This document shows, piece by piece, positions 16,182 through 25,795 of a DNA stretch of 64,000 bases. Below the pieces are notes generated by a model. The model was not told the DNA's origin. It searched no databases and saw nothing but the letters and a program-made list of their open reading frames with translations. This stretch comes from Kaistella sp. (GTDB lineage: Bacteria > Bacteroidota > Bacteroidia > Flavobacteriales > Weeksellaceae). The stretch's first letter is position 1. Every line of letters begins with the position of its first letter. Location of the stretch: the NCBI GenBank assembly GCA_019459085.1, contig JAIBEW010000004.1, positions 1 to 64,000 on the forward strand, read 5' to 3'. Made by a program: the position numbers and the translations under genes.

Positions 16182-18455
16182 ATGAAAAAGCAGATTGTTG
16201 TTCTCGGAATGCTGATGACCGGTGTTTCCCTGAATGCCCAAATGAAATTCATTACTGAAAATGACACCATTAAAATTCAGGAAATTGAAGATGTGAATCT
16301 TCATAAAAGCGGGAATCCGAATAAAGCAAAAGCCTTTTCCAACAAATCGAACCTTACGGTGATGGAAACTCCACAGCCGATTGCGATTGTTACCCATGAA
16401 ATTATCGAACAGCAGCAAAGCAAACAACTTAGCGATGTTCTGCAGAATGTGAACGGCGTTTACGTGACCTCTTCGCGCGGAAATTCACAAGACAGTTTTG
16501 GAGGCCGTGGTTTCGCTTTGGGAAACGACAATATTTTCAAAAACGGAGCTAGAGTCAGCAGCGGGGTGTTTCCCGAAGTTTCAGGCCTGGAAAGGGTTGA
16601 AGTCTTAAAAGGAGCGAACGCAATGTTATACGGAAACACTGCAGCCGGCGGCATCATCAACATGATTACGAAGAAACCGAGATTCAATTTCGGCGGAAGT
16701 ATCGGACTGAATGCGGGAAGCTGGAATTCATATAAACCAACTGTTGATTTTTACGGCCCTTTGACGGAAAAAATTGCCTTCCGCGTAAATGGGACGTACG
16801 AGTATGCAGAAAGTTTCCGGGATGTGGTGGAATCGCAGAAATATTATATCAACCCGTCTTTCCTTTTCAATATCGGAGCTAAATCACAGTTAATTGTTGA
16901 AGCGGATTATCTGAAAAATGATTTCACTCCTGATTTCGGTATCGGGTCGATTACGAACAAAGATTTAAGCTATGAAATGAATGACAGCGTGGACCGGAAC
17001 GTATTTTTTGGTACCGACTGGCAATATCAGAACGTTGAACAGGCTTCAACAAATGTAACCTTCAACCATCAGATCAACACCAACTGGACTTTGAATGCAG
17101 TAGCATCTTACCAGAATTATACAAAGGACTACTTCTCCTCTGAAAGAGTGCAGTGGGCATATGATAAAAAAGTGGACGAAAACCGTCTGTCGTGGACAAG
17201 ACCTTTCAACAAAACGTATAACGAACAAAATTACGGTTCGGCACAAGTAAACCTCAACGGAGAATTCAGTACCGGGAAAATTAATCATAAAGTGCTTTTT
17301 GGCGCAGATGCCGATTACAATCAGGCAGATTCTTATGCTTACACCCTCGGAAAAACCACGAATATTTTATTTTTAGACGATCCGTCAACATGGGGAAATA
17401 TTGCAATGCCTTCATCAACCCTTAACAATAAAAACAGGATTAACACGAGAAGAATTGGCGCATTTGCACAGGATTTCATCAGTCTTACCAATCAGTTTAA
17501 AGTAATCGCGGGTTTAAGATGGTCTTATATCGAAAATATGTCTACGATTAACACCAATTTTGCAACAGGAATTAAAAAACTAACCGATAATACCGCAAGT
17601 TCCGATCAGGCTTTCTCACCAAAACTTGGATTTATTTATATGCCAAATGATCATCTGTCAGTTTTTGCAACTTATACCAATTCATTTGCAGCCAACAGCG
17701 GCAGTACCTCTTCTGAAATTGGCACAGTAAACACGACCGGAACTGCTTCAGACATTTTGACTCAGGTTCAGAATATCACAAGACAGGGAATCAGTCCTAC
17801 AACAATTGACCAGTATGAAGTCGGCGCCAAGAAAAACCTCTGGAACAATATGGTGGCGGTTAATCTATCGGTGTACCAGATAAATTACAACAACTATTAT
17901 CAAACCTACTGGTATCAGAACGCAGCAGGTGAAATTATTTCTCCGGATTCTACTCTCAAGGAATTTGCAGGAAAAATGAGAAGCCGCGGTGTGGAACTTG
18001 ACATTACCGGAAACCCAACGAAAAATCTTTCCATCATTGGCGGAATTTCCTACAACAATGCCGTTTATCTGGACACTCCAGAAAAAGGATTTGTGGAAAA
18101 ACAAAGACTGGTTAGAACACCTTCAACAACAGCAAATGCTTCGGTATTCTATAAGTTCACCGAAAAGCTGGCTGGTCTAAAAATCGGAGCGGGTGCTTAT
18201 TATATCGGCGGAAGACTTGCAGGATGGAATGATTCAAAATCTACTGAAATATCCAGAAACGGCGTTTCAAGAATTCTGGAACTGGATGATTACACGACGG
18301 TATCCTTTTCGTTAGGATACGATTGGCAGAAATTCTCCGTTCAGGGGAAAATCGGGAATGTTTTTGATGCCGAAAACTACAATGTTCACGAGAATTATTC
18401 AGTAAATCCGATTACACCACGAAATTATTACCTAACGTTCACTTATAAACTTTAA
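16182..18455 (+). CDS. TonB-dependent siderophore receptor
   Basis: This 757-residue outer-membrane receptor has a signal peptide ending at NAQ (residue 20), a plug domain at about residues 60-165 (PQPIAIVTHEIIEQQ, FGGRGF, GLERVEVLKGANAMLYG, GGIINMITKKP) and a 22-strand barrel ending in Leu after YLTFTYK. The plug sequence is of the ferrichrome/siderophore class (FhuA-like), and it lacks the carboxypeptidase-regulatory domain of SusC proteins. It should bind an iron chelate and import it with TonB energy. It heads a two-gene unit with a PepSY-type membrane protein and is preceded by two Fur-like palindromes. Confidence 0.92.
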   Translation: MKKQIVVLGMLMTGVSLNAQMKFITENDTIKIQEIEDVNLHKSGNPNKAKAFSNKSNLTVMETPQPIAIVTHEIIEQQQSKQLSDVLQNVNGVYVTSSRGNSQDSFGGRGFALGNDNIFKNGARVSSGVFPEVSGLERVEVLKGANAMLYGNTAAGGIINMITKKPRFNFGGSIGLNAGSWNSYKPTVDFYGPLTEKIAFRVNGTYEYAESFRDVVESQKYYINPSFLFNIGAKSQLIVEADYLKNDFTPDFGIGSITNKDLSYEMNDSVDRNVFFGTDWQYQNVEQASTNVTFNHQINTNWTLNAVASYQNYTKDYFSSERVQWAYDKKVDENRLSWTRPFNKTYNEQNYGSAQVNLNGEFSTGKINHKVLFGADADYNQADSYAYTLGKTTNILFLDDPSTWGNIAMPSSTLNNKNRINTRRIGAFAQDFISLTNQFKVIAGLRWSYIENMSTINTNFATGIKKLTDNTASSDQAFSPKLGFIYMPNDHLSVFATYTNSFAANSGSTSSEIGTVNTTGTASDILTQVQNITRQGISPTTIDQYEVGAKKNLWNNMVAVNLSVYQINYNNYYQTYWYQNAAGEIISPDSTLKEFAGKMRSRGVELDITGNPTKNLSIIGGISYNNAVYLDTPEKGFVEKQRLVRTPSTTANASVFYKFTEKLAGLKIGAGAYYIGGRLAGWNDSKSTEISRNGVSRILELDDYTTVSFSLGYDWQKFSVQGKIGNVFDAENYNVHENYSVNPITPRNYYLTFTYKL

Positions 18456-18483
18456 AAATCATAATCATCTTCAATTTTTCAAT

Positions 18484-18520
18484 AACAGCAGTGGAAATTC
18501 AGGTTTCCACTGTTGCTGTT
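18484..18520 (+). terminator. Hairpin between receptor and PepSY gene
   Basis: A long stem (AACAGCAGTGGAAA with the arm ending CTGTTGCTGTT) fills the 89-bp gap. No T run follows, so it may stabilise the upstream message or lower, rather than stop, expression of the next gene. Confidence 0.55.
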
Positions 18521-18544
18521 AAAAACTAAAAAATCTAGTAAGAC

Positions 18545-19060
18545 ATGGATAAAATTAAAAACACCAGAACGTTCATGAGAATCGTTCACCGTTACCTCGG
18601 GTTTTTTATGGCCGGAATTATGGCCACTTATGCTATCAGCGGCGTTTTGATGGTGTATCGGGATACAGATTTCCTGAAACAGGAAAAAAAATACGAAAAA
18701 GTCTTCGCGAAAAACCTCAGCGAAAAAGATCTGGGAAAGGAAATTAAAATGAAGAATTTTGAGGTTCAGAAAACCGAAAACGGAATCTTACATTTCAAAG
18801 GGGGGAGCTATAATTCGGCAACGGGAGAAGCCAAATACATGAAAAAAGAACTGCCATTTGTGCTGAATAAAATGACACAGCTTCATAAATCCCAGTCCAA
18901 AGACAGGCTTTCGCCGCTCAATACTTTTTTTGGAATTTCTCTTTTTTTCTTTGTTATTTCCAGCTTCTGGATGTTTAATACGAAAACTAAAGCCTTCAAA
19001 CGCGGCATGTATTATACCATTGCCGGACTGGTTTTGGCGCTGATTTTGATATTCGTCTAA
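18545..19060 (+). CDS. Small PepSY-type inner-membrane protein
   Basis: This 171-residue protein starts with the helix seen in PepSY-associated transmembrane proteins (MRIVHRYLGFFMAGIMATYA with an embedded His), has a periplasmic stretch of about 85 residues with PepSY-like strands, and ends in two more helices (about 123-141 and 150-170). Full-size PepSY iron-uptake proteins have around 380-500 residues and four helices; this is a short form. The location after a siderophore receptor suggests a role in releasing or reducing iron in the periplasm, which is inference. Confidence 0.75.
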   Translation: MDKIKNTRTFMRIVHRYLGFFMAGIMATYAISGVLMVYRDTDFLKQEKKYEKVFAKNLSEKDLGKEIKMKNFEVQKTENGILHFKGGSYNSATGEAKYMKKELPFVLNKMTQLHKSQSKDRLSPLNTFFGISLFFFVISSFWMFNTKTKAFKRGMYYTIAGLVLALILIFV

Positions 19061-19076
19061 AAAGATATTTCATCAT

Positions 19077-19105
19077 ATCCTTTCATATTCTGAAAGGATT
19101 TTTTA
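19077..19105 (+). terminator. Terminator of the iron-uptake operon
   Basis: ATCCTTTCA pairs with TGAAAGGAT around a short loop, followed by six T. It lies 16 nt after the PepSY-type gene. Confidence 0.85.
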
Positions 19106-19125
19106 TTCAATTTAAAAATTAATCA

Positions 19126-19986
19126 ATGCTGACTGTAAAAAACATAAAATATCTGGATATCGTTTATAACGTATTGGAACGTTGGTACACCAAACTGGCA
19201 CAAGCCACGCCAAATATCATCGTCGGAATCCTCGTTTTCGTCCTGATTCTTCTGCTGAGCTCTTATTTGAGTAAACTTGCTGTTAAAATATTCCACCGTT
19301 TCTTTCCGAAAAGCACGAACAATTCCATCATCAATTTAATTGGATTTTTCAAATTCCTCATTCTTCTGATGGGCGCTTTTATCGCTTTCGAAATCATGGG
19401 ACTGGGCGGTTTTGTGATGAAATTTCTCGGAAGTTTAGGAGTTGCGGGGGTCATCGCGGGTGTTGCGCTTAAAGATCTGGTTTCTTCGATGTTTTCAGGA
19501 ATGCTGATCGGGTTCGACAAAGCTTTTCAGGTGGGCGATTATGTTGCGATTGCCGGAACTTCAGGAACGGTTGAAGACATTGGGTTTCTGACCACAAAAA
19601 TCTTAACCGATGAGGGCAAAAAAGTTTACGTTCCCAATCAATTGATTTTTACTGCGCCTTTTATCAATTATTCCGCTTCAGCGCAGAGAAAAATATTTAT
19701 TGGTCTTGAAATTCCGAACAACGAAAATCTTGAAAAAGCAAAACAGGCGATTCTGGAGGAAATGCAAACCTTTGATTTCGCTGAGGATACCGGAAATGCA
19801 GAAGTTATTTTCCTGAAGCACAGTTTGGGGATTTTTTATCTCGAAGCACGGTTCCAGATGAAAACCGGAGAAAACACGGTTCAGGTTCGCAGTGAAGCCC
19901 TGTTAAGAATCAAGAAAAAGCTGGACGACAGCAGCATTCAGCTCGCCACGCAAACGCAGATGATTGCCGGAAGTCCTGCAGAGTAA
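19126..19986 (+). CDS. Small-conductance mechanosensitive channel (MscS family)
   Basis: This 286-residue protein opens under membrane tension to release osmolytes. Three membrane helices are visible at about residues 27-48, 67-88 and 92-125; the third is the Gly/Ala-rich pore helix (FLGSLGVAGVIAGVALKD) followed by the conserved GMLIGFDKAFQVGDYVAI that starts the cytoplasmic beta domain. The alpha/beta cage domain completes the length typical of E. coli MscS. It stands alone and ends at a strong bidirectional terminator. Confidence 0.95.
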   Translation: MLTVKNIKYLDIVYNVLERWYTKLAQATPNIIVGILVFVLILLLSSYLSKLAVKIFHRFFPKSTNNSIINLIGFFKFLILLMGAFIAFEIMGLGGFVMKFLGSLGVAGVIAGVALKDLVSSMFSGMLIGFDKAFQVGDYVAIAGTSGTVEDIGFLTTKILTDEGKKVYVPNQLIFTAPFINYSASAQRKIFIGLEIPNNENLEKAKQAILEEMQTFDFAEDTGNAEVIFLKHSLGIFYLEARFQMKTGENTVQVRSEALLRIKKKLDDSSIQLATQTQMIAGSPAE

Positions 19987-19995
19987 ACTCATTAC

Positions 19996-20026
19996 AAAAA
20001 AGAACGCGCCTTTCGGCGCGTTCTTA
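19996..20026. terminator. Bidirectional terminator between mscS-type gene and sucC
   Basis: An 11-bp stem AAGAACGCGCC with GGCGCGTTCTT around TTTC (20000-20025) lies between convergent genes. Confidence 0.92.
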
Positions 20027-20045
20027 TATTTATATCTGAAAAATC

Positions 20046-21242
20046 TTAGTTTCCTAAAACTTCTTTCACTTTATTGGCTGCTTCTTCCAAAGTAATCGCA
20101 GAATGAACAGGCAGACCTGAATGGTCGATCAGTTCCTTCGCTTCAACAGCGTTTGTTCCCTGAAGACGGACGATCAAAGGAACCGGAAGGCTTCCCATCG
20201 CTTTATAGGCATCTACAACGCCCTGTGCAACACGGTCGCAACGTACAATTCCACCGAAAATATTTATCAGAATCGCTTTTACGTTTGGATCCTGAAGGAT
20301 AATTCCGAAAGCTTTCTGAACTCTCTCAGCATCTGCAGTTCCACCAACGTCAAGGAAGTTGGCAGGATTTCCGCCTGAAAGTTTGATGATATCCATAGTT
20401 GCCATGGCCAAACCAGCTCCGTTTACCATACAGGCAACATCACCGTCGAGTTTCACGAAGTTAAGGCCTGCTTCACCCGCTTCAACATCGGTAGGATCTT
20501 CTTCTCTTGTATCTCTTAATGCTTCGAGGTCTTTGTGACGGAAAAGTGCATTACCGTCTAAAGTAACCTTCGCATCTACTGCAATAATTTTGTCATCAGA
20601 AGTTTTCAGCACCGGATTGATCTCAAAAAGAGAAGCATCAATTCCGACATAGGCATTGTAAAGACTCGCGATGAATTTTGTGAATTCTTTGAAAGAATTG
20701 CCTTCCAAACCTAGTTTGAAAGCAATTTTACGTGCCTGGAAACCCTGAAGACCCAAAGCAGGATCAATCACTTCTTTGTGAATCAAATGAGGAGTTACTT
20801 CAGCAACGTGCTCAATATCCATTCCACCTTCTGTGGAATACACGATTGTATTTTTACCAAGAGCTCTGTCTAAAAGGATGGAAACATAAAATTCTTTGGT
20901 TTCTGTTGCGCCCGGATAATACACATCTTCAGCCACCAAAACAAAGTTTACCTTTTTACCTTCCGCAGAAGTTTGAGGCGTAACCAACTGCATTCCGATA
21001 ATGCTTTGTGCATTTTCTTTCAGTTTATCCAGATTCGGAGAGAACTTAACACCGCCGCCTTTTCCACGTCCGCCTGCATGAACCTGGGCTTTAACCACCC
21101 AACCTTCTGCTCCGCCGGTCATTTCTTTTAATTTATTGGCTGCATCTACTGCTTCTTCCACATTGTTTGCAATAAAACCGCGCTGGATGTTAACGCCATA
21201 TTTTGCTAAAATCTCTTTTGACTGATACTCGTGAAGATTCAT
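20046..21242 (-). CDS. sucC: Succinyl-CoA synthetase beta subunit (ADP-forming)
   Basis: SucC binds the nucleotide and succinate in the TCA-cycle step that makes ATP from succinyl-CoA. At 398 residues it has the usual length. The ATP-grasp domain opens with MNLHEYQSKEILAKYGV and includes KAQVHAGGRGKGGGVK near residue 52; the C-terminal CoA-ligase part has GGNPANFLDVGG and NIFGGIVRCD. sucD is not adjacent, which is common in Flavobacteriia. A perfect -7 box lies 33 nt upstream. Confidence 0.97.
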   Translation of the reverse strand: MNLHEYQSKEILAKYGVNIQRGFIANNVEEAVDAANKLKEMTGGAEGWVVKAQVHAGGRGKGGGVKFSPNLDKLKENAQSIIGMQLVTPQTSAEGKKVNFVLVAEDVYYPGATETKEFYVSILLDRALGKNTIVYSTEGGMDIEHVAEVTPHLIHKEVIDPALGLQGFQARKIAFKLGLEGNSFKEFTKFIASLYNAYVGIDASLFEINPVLKTSDDKIIAVDAKVTLDGNALFRHKDLEALRDTREEDPTDVEAGEAGLNFVKLDGDVACMVNGAGLAMATMDIIKLSGGNPANFLDVGGTADAERVQKAFGIILQDPNVKAILINIFGGIVRCDRVAQGVVDAYKAMGSLPVPLIVRLQGTNAVEAKELIDHSGLPVHSAITLEEAANKVKEVLGN

Positions 21243-21274
21243 ACTATTTTAATTAGAATTTATTTTAAGATTGA

Positions 21275-21282
21275 CAAATTTA
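21275..21282 (-). promoter_or_regulatory. -7 box of sucC
   Basis: The minus strand reads TAAATTTG here, a perfect match to TAnnTTTG, 32 nt before the ATG. Confidence 0.65.
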
Positions 21283-21287
21283 AGAAA

Positions 21288-21315
21288 AAGTTAGAAGATG
21301 GAAGCCGGATGATGG
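21288..21315 (+). repeat. Short 7-nt tandem array between sucC and the zinc-ribbon-like gene
   Basis: Four consecutive 7-nt units, beginning AAGTTAG then AAGATGG, and ending ATGATGG, fill the gap. No S23-type gene is present. It looks like a gene-free example of the arrays near 54 and 56 kb. Confidence 0.5.
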
Positions 21316-21321
21316 AAGTAT

Positions 21322-21582
21322 TTAGTATTTTCTGCCAACTTCTCTGCACACTTCAAGATATTCTGCCGGCATTTTGCTGAACATTCCTTCTTCAAAATAT
21401 TCATCGCTATGCGGAATGTAGATGCTATATTTTTTACCTAAAGGAATCAGCGGAATGAAAAACAGTTCAAAGTAATTTTTGTAAACGGTTATAACGGCGT
21501 TTACTTCAAAACCATTTCTCATGATTTTGCGGGTTTCCTTACCAACAGGTTTTTTATTGAGTCCAAAAATGAAGAAAAACAT
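21322..21582 (-). CDS. Zinc-ribbon-15-like small protein without its cysteines
   Basis: This 86-residue protein has the frame of the zinc-ribbon-15 family: MFFFIFGLNKKPVG, then YFELFFIPLIPLGKKYSIYI. Family members carry two CxxC pairs; here the first is replaced (KIMRNGFEVN) and the second lies in a region without Cys pairs (IPHSDEYFE), with one Cys near the end. It therefore probably no longer binds zinc. It is the last gene of an operon running down from HMG-CoA reductase and lies 5 bp after the DUF423 gene. Function unknown. Confidence 0.7.
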   Translation of the reverse strand: MFFFIFGLNKKPVGKETRKIMRNGFEVNAVITVYKNYFELFFIPLIPLGKKYSIYIPHSDEYFEEGMFSKMPAEYLEVCREVGRKY

Positions 21583-21587
21583 TATTT

Positions 21588-21974
21588 TTAGATTCTATGT
21601 TTCAAAAAGTAAAAAATAAGCATGAGCCACGAAATAATCATGAGCAAACCGCCGACTGGCGTGATCGGACCGAGAAATTTAAGATTGGTATTCCAAACCT
21701 CCGTAAAACTCAACAGATAAATCGTGACGGAAAACAGGAAAGTTCCTGCAATCATAAGAATGGAAATCCATTTTTCTGACGGCGTTTCGAATTTTAAAAT
21801 GTATCCAACGATCAATAAAAACAGTGCGGAATACATCTGGTATTTTACGCCCGTTTCGAAACTGGCGAGTTTGTCTGCCGACAAAACTTTTTTCAATGCA
21901 TGCGCGCCGAAAGCGCCTAAAATTACCGAAAGCAATCCGTAAACTGCTCCTGCGACCAAAGTAAATGTCTTCAT
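21588..21974 (-). CDS. DUF423 family membrane protein
   Basis: This 128-residue protein has four membrane helices and the DUF423 signature (LGAFGAHALKKVL near residue 20, YQMYSALFLL near 45, TPVGGLLMIISW near 105). Homologues such as YwdK of Bacillus have no known function. It is separated by 1 bp from the small upstream membrane-protein gene and 5 bp from the next gene, so all are one transcript with HMG-CoA reductase. Confidence 0.9.
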   Translation of the reverse strand: MKTFTLVAGAVYGLLSVILGAFGAHALKKVLSADKLASFETGVKYQMYSALFLLIVGYILKFETPSEKWISILMIAGTFLFSVTIYLLSFTEVWNTNLKFLGPITPVGGLLMIISWLMLIFYFLKHRI

Positions 21975-21975
21975 A

Positions 21976-22146
21976 TTATAATTCTCCTTTTTGATACATG
22001 ATGATTAATTTCCCTAATAAAGTAATGGCGCCAATGGCGATAAGAAGCCAGGAAAACCTTTTGGATCCTGAAAAACCTTCGTTTTTAGTGGTCCTTAAAA
22101 ATAGGCCAAAACCAAGAAGAAAAACCGGTAAAATAATTCCAAACAT
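21976..22146 (-). CDS. Small one- to two-helix membrane protein
   Basis: I place the start at the ATG at 22146 (MFGIILPVFLLGFGLFLR), 1 nt past the stop of HMG-CoA reductase, giving 56 residues; a longer frame reaches 22188 but would overlap the upstream gene. Two hydrophobic helices (about 2-18 and 31-48) flank a basic loop. I recognise no family. Tight spacing with HMG-CoA reductase and DUF423 supports it as a real gene. Confidence 0.65.
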   Translation of the reverse strand: MFGIILPVFLLGFGLFLRTTKNEGFSGSKRFSWLLIAIGAITLLGKLIIMYQKGEL

Positions 22147-22147
22147 A

Positions 22148-23476
22148 TTATTTATTTCTGAGGCTGTTAAATTCATTGATGACTTCATGATGCGTCACCG
22201 TTTTGTCTTTAAAATACGTCACAAAATGATTTTTCTCCTCTTCTGTCGCACCGAGTTGGTTCAGGATATTCAGCAGATGCATTTTCATGTGACCTTTCTG
22301 AATTCCTGTCGTCACCAAAGACCGTAGCGCTGCAAAATTCTGCGCAAGACCAGAAACCGCCAGAATACTCATGAGCTCCTGTGCTGAAGGCTTTCCGAGC
22401 AAAGCCAGGGAAAATTTCACCAATGGATGAAGATTTGTTAAACCGCCCACCACACCCACAGAAATCGGCAGATCAATCCAGAATCTGAAAATGCCGTTAT
22501 CAATCGTACAGTGCGTTAAACTTGTATATCTGCCGTCTTTCGCCGCGTAAGCATGGGCGCAGGCTTCAGTTGCACGGAAGTCGTTACCGGTCGCAATTAC
22601 CACCGCATCTACGCCGTTCATTACGCCTTTATTGTGCGTGGTTGCACGAAAAGGTTCGATTTCGGCAATTGTTACGGCTCTTTTGAATTTTGTCGCGAAT
22701 TCTTCGTTCGGAATTCCGCTGTCGTCTTTCAGATCTTCAATTTTACAGGAAACTTCTGCCCTCACGATGCAGTCGGGCGTGAAATTCGATAAAATATTCA
22801 TCACAATCTGCAGTGAATCTTTTTCTTCCTGTGTGAAATTTTCTTCTTTGGCGACTTCTTCTTTCAGTGTTTTACCGAACTGTTCCAGACACGAATTAAT
22901 GAAATTCGCACCCATCGAATCCACGGTATTGAAGCTTGCTTTCAGCTGAAAATAGTTTTCAAGATCAGCAGTTTTGTCGACAAGACGGATATTCAGGATG
23001 CCGCCGCCGCGGTTCCTCATGTTTTTCGTAATCGCTTCCGTACTTTCGAAAAGTTTTTCCTTTAATTTAAAATTAAAGAAATGCTGCAGTTTATGAGGTT
23101 CCACATTCAGGATGAAATGCGTATGTCCGAGTTTTTTGGTGTTGATGATTGTCGTTTTGAATCCACCTTTATCAATCCAGAATTTCGCTGATTTCGAAGC
23201 CGCCGCAACCACAGAACTTTCTTCCACGGCCATCGGCAAAGCCAGAAGTTTTCCATCAATTAAAAAATTGGGAGCGATTCCGTAGGGCATATAAAAATTT
23301 GAAAGCGTGTTTTCCGAAAATTCTTCATGGAGTTTCTGCAGCGCATCATCAGCATTCCAGTATTGCTGGAGAATCTGTTCGTAACTGCGGTCATCATTCA
23401 GATATTCTCTAATGAGCCAATCGATCTTTCTTTGTTTTGAAAGTTTTGAAAAACCTTCAACAGGACTGTGATTCAT
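22148..23476 (-). CDS. Class II hydroxymethylglutaryl-CoA reductase
   Basis: This 442-residue enzyme interconverts HMG-CoA and mevalonate. The sequence matches the bacterial class II ('degradative') type: LSNFYMPYGIAPNFLIDG then VEESSVVAAASKSA near residue 85, DSMGANFINS near 190, HNKGVMNGVDAVVIATGND near 283 with the catalytic Lys and Asp, and the C-terminal KGHMKMH with the catalytic His. Flavobacteriia make isoprenoids by the mevalonate route, so the role here is biosynthetic rather than degradative; this is inferred from the taxon. It heads an operon of small membrane proteins. Confidence 0.93.
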   Translation of the reverse strand: MNHSPVEGFSKLSKQRKIDWLIREYLNDDRSYEQILQQYWNADDALQKLHEEFSENTLSNFYMPYGIAPNFLIDGKLLALPMAVEESSVVAAASKSAKFWIDKGGFKTTIINTKKLGHTHFILNVEPHKLQHFFNFKLKEKLFESTEAITKNMRNRGGGILNIRLVDKTADLENYFQLKASFNTVDSMGANFINSCLEQFGKTLKEEVAKEENFTQEEKDSLQIVMNILSNFTPDCIVRAEVSCKIEDLKDDSGIPNEEFATKFKRAVTIAEIEPFRATTHNKGVMNGVDAVVIATGNDFRATEACAHAYAAKDGRYTSLTHCTIDNGIFRFWIDLPISVGVVGGLTNLHPLVKFSLALLGKPSAQELMSILAVSGLAQNFAALRSLVTTGIQKGHMKMHLLNILNQLGATEEEKNHFVTYFKDKTVTHHEVINEFNSLRNK

Positions 23477-23493
23477 ACAAAATGATTAAAGTT

Positions 23494-23501
23494 CAAAGAT
23501 A
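23494..23501 (-). promoter_or_regulatory. -7 box of the HMG-CoA reductase operon
   Basis: The minus strand reads TATCTTTG, a perfect -7 box, 17 nt before the ATG at 23476. Confidence 0.65.
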
Positions 23502-23656
23502 GTGAAAATGTATTGTTTGGCGGTTGAATTTCGATAAAACACAATGACAAAAACAGTTTACCGATGATTTCAGGCATATAAACCAATGCGGGCAACTTCT
23601 TTTTGTGTGCTCAGTTTTTAACTCATTTTCGTACCTTAATATTTGGCGGGAATTTG

Positions 23657-23664
23657 TAAATTTG
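23657..23664 (+). promoter_or_regulatory. -7 box of the pfkA-gapA operon
   Basis: TAAATTTG is a perfect -7 box, 17 nt before the pfkA ATG. Confidence 0.65.
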
Positions 23665-23681
23665 CGTTGAAATTTTGATGT

Positions 23682-24668
23682 ATGAAAGAAAGTTCGGTAA
23701 AAAATATTGCAGTTTTAACTTCTGGTGGTGATGCTCCGGGAATGAATGCAGCGCTGAGAGCCGTCGTCCGCACCGCGAGCTACTACAATATCGAATGTTT
23801 CGGGGTACGGGAAGGCTATAATGGCCTTATTCATAACGATTTCATCAAAATGGGTCCTAGATCCGTAAAAAACATCATCAACAGAGGCGGCACGATCCTG
23901 AAATCGGCACGATCGAAGGAATTTATGACGAAAGCCGGCCGTAAAAAAGCCTATGAAAACTGTGTGGAACACGGGATTGATGCGTTGGTCTGTATCGGTG
24001 GCGACGGAACTTTTACGGGAGCGAAAATCTTTAATGAAGAATTCGGAATTAAGGTAATTGGCATTCCCGGAACCATTGACAATGACCTTTTCGGGACCGA
24101 CAACACCATTGGTTACGACACTGCTTTGAATACGGCAATGGACGCCATCGATAAAATCCGGGATACGGCGACCTCGCACAACAGAGTATTTTTTGTTGAA
24201 GTAATGGGACGCGATTCAGGATTTATCGCCCTGAACAGCGGAATTGCAGCCGGTGCACTGGATATTTTAATCCCCGAAAAAAAGGACAGCCTGAAAGACC
24301 TTTTTGCAACATTTGACCGCGCCGAAAAAGCCGGAAAATCGTCTAGTATAGTGGTGGTGGCAGAAGGCGAACAGCTGGGAAATATTTATGAACTGTCAAA
24401 AGCTACGCAGGAAAAATTTCCGGATTACGATATCAGAGTGGCGGTTTTGGGCCACATCCAGAGAGGCGGATCGCCAAGCTGCGCCGACCGTGTTTTGGCG
24501 AGCAGATTGGGTTACGGTGCCGTAATCGGTTTAATGAAGGGGAAATCAAATGTTATGGCCGGAATGCAGTCGAATAAACTGACTTTTACGCCAATTGAAA
24601 CTGCAATTGTAAAACACAACGAAATAAATCAGGATTTGCTGAAAATCTCAGAAATTCTGGCAATTTAA
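23682..24668 (+). CDS. pfkA: ATP-dependent 6-phosphofructokinase
   Basis: PfkA makes fructose-1,6-bisphosphate. The 328-residue protein has every core motif: LTSGGDAPGMNAALRAVV near residue 10, CIGGDGTFTGA near 105, the catalytic GTIDND near 128, VEVMGRDSGFIAL near 165 and GHIQRGGSPS near 255. Length and the Gly after GGDGT are those of the bacterial ATP-dependent enzyme. It is the first gene of a glycolytic pair with gapA 26 bp downstream. Confidence 0.97.
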   Translation: MKESSVKNIAVLTSGGDAPGMNAALRAVVRTASYYNIECFGVREGYNGLIHNDFIKMGPRSVKNIINRGGTILKSARSKEFMTKAGRKKAYENCVEHGIDALVCIGGDGTFTGAKIFNEEFGIKVIGIPGTIDNDLFGTDNTIGYDTALNTAMDAIDKIRDTATSHNRVFFVEVMGRDSGFIALNSGIAAGALDILIPEKKDSLKDLFATFDRAEKAGKSSSIVVVAEGEQLGNIYELSKATQEKFPDYDIRVAVLGHIQRGGSPSCADRVLASRLGYGAVIGLMKGKSNVMAGMQSNKLTFTPIETAIVKHNEINQDLLKISEILAI

Positions 24669-24679
24669 ATAAGAATTAA

Positions 24680-25699
<1,020 letters not shown>

Positions 25700-25725
25700 T
25701 AAAAAAGTAATAGACCATCATTAAG

Positions 25726-25752
25726 AAAACCGCTCAGATCTGAGCGGTTTTT
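25726..25752. terminator. Bidirectional terminator after gapA
   Basis: A perfect palindrome with stem AAAACCGCTCAGA lies between convergent gapA and the DEAD-box helicase gene, with T runs on both strands. Confidence 0.92.
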
Positions 25753-25795
25753 GTTTTGCCTTTAAGTTTGAATAAATATAGCTTAACGGAAAAAA

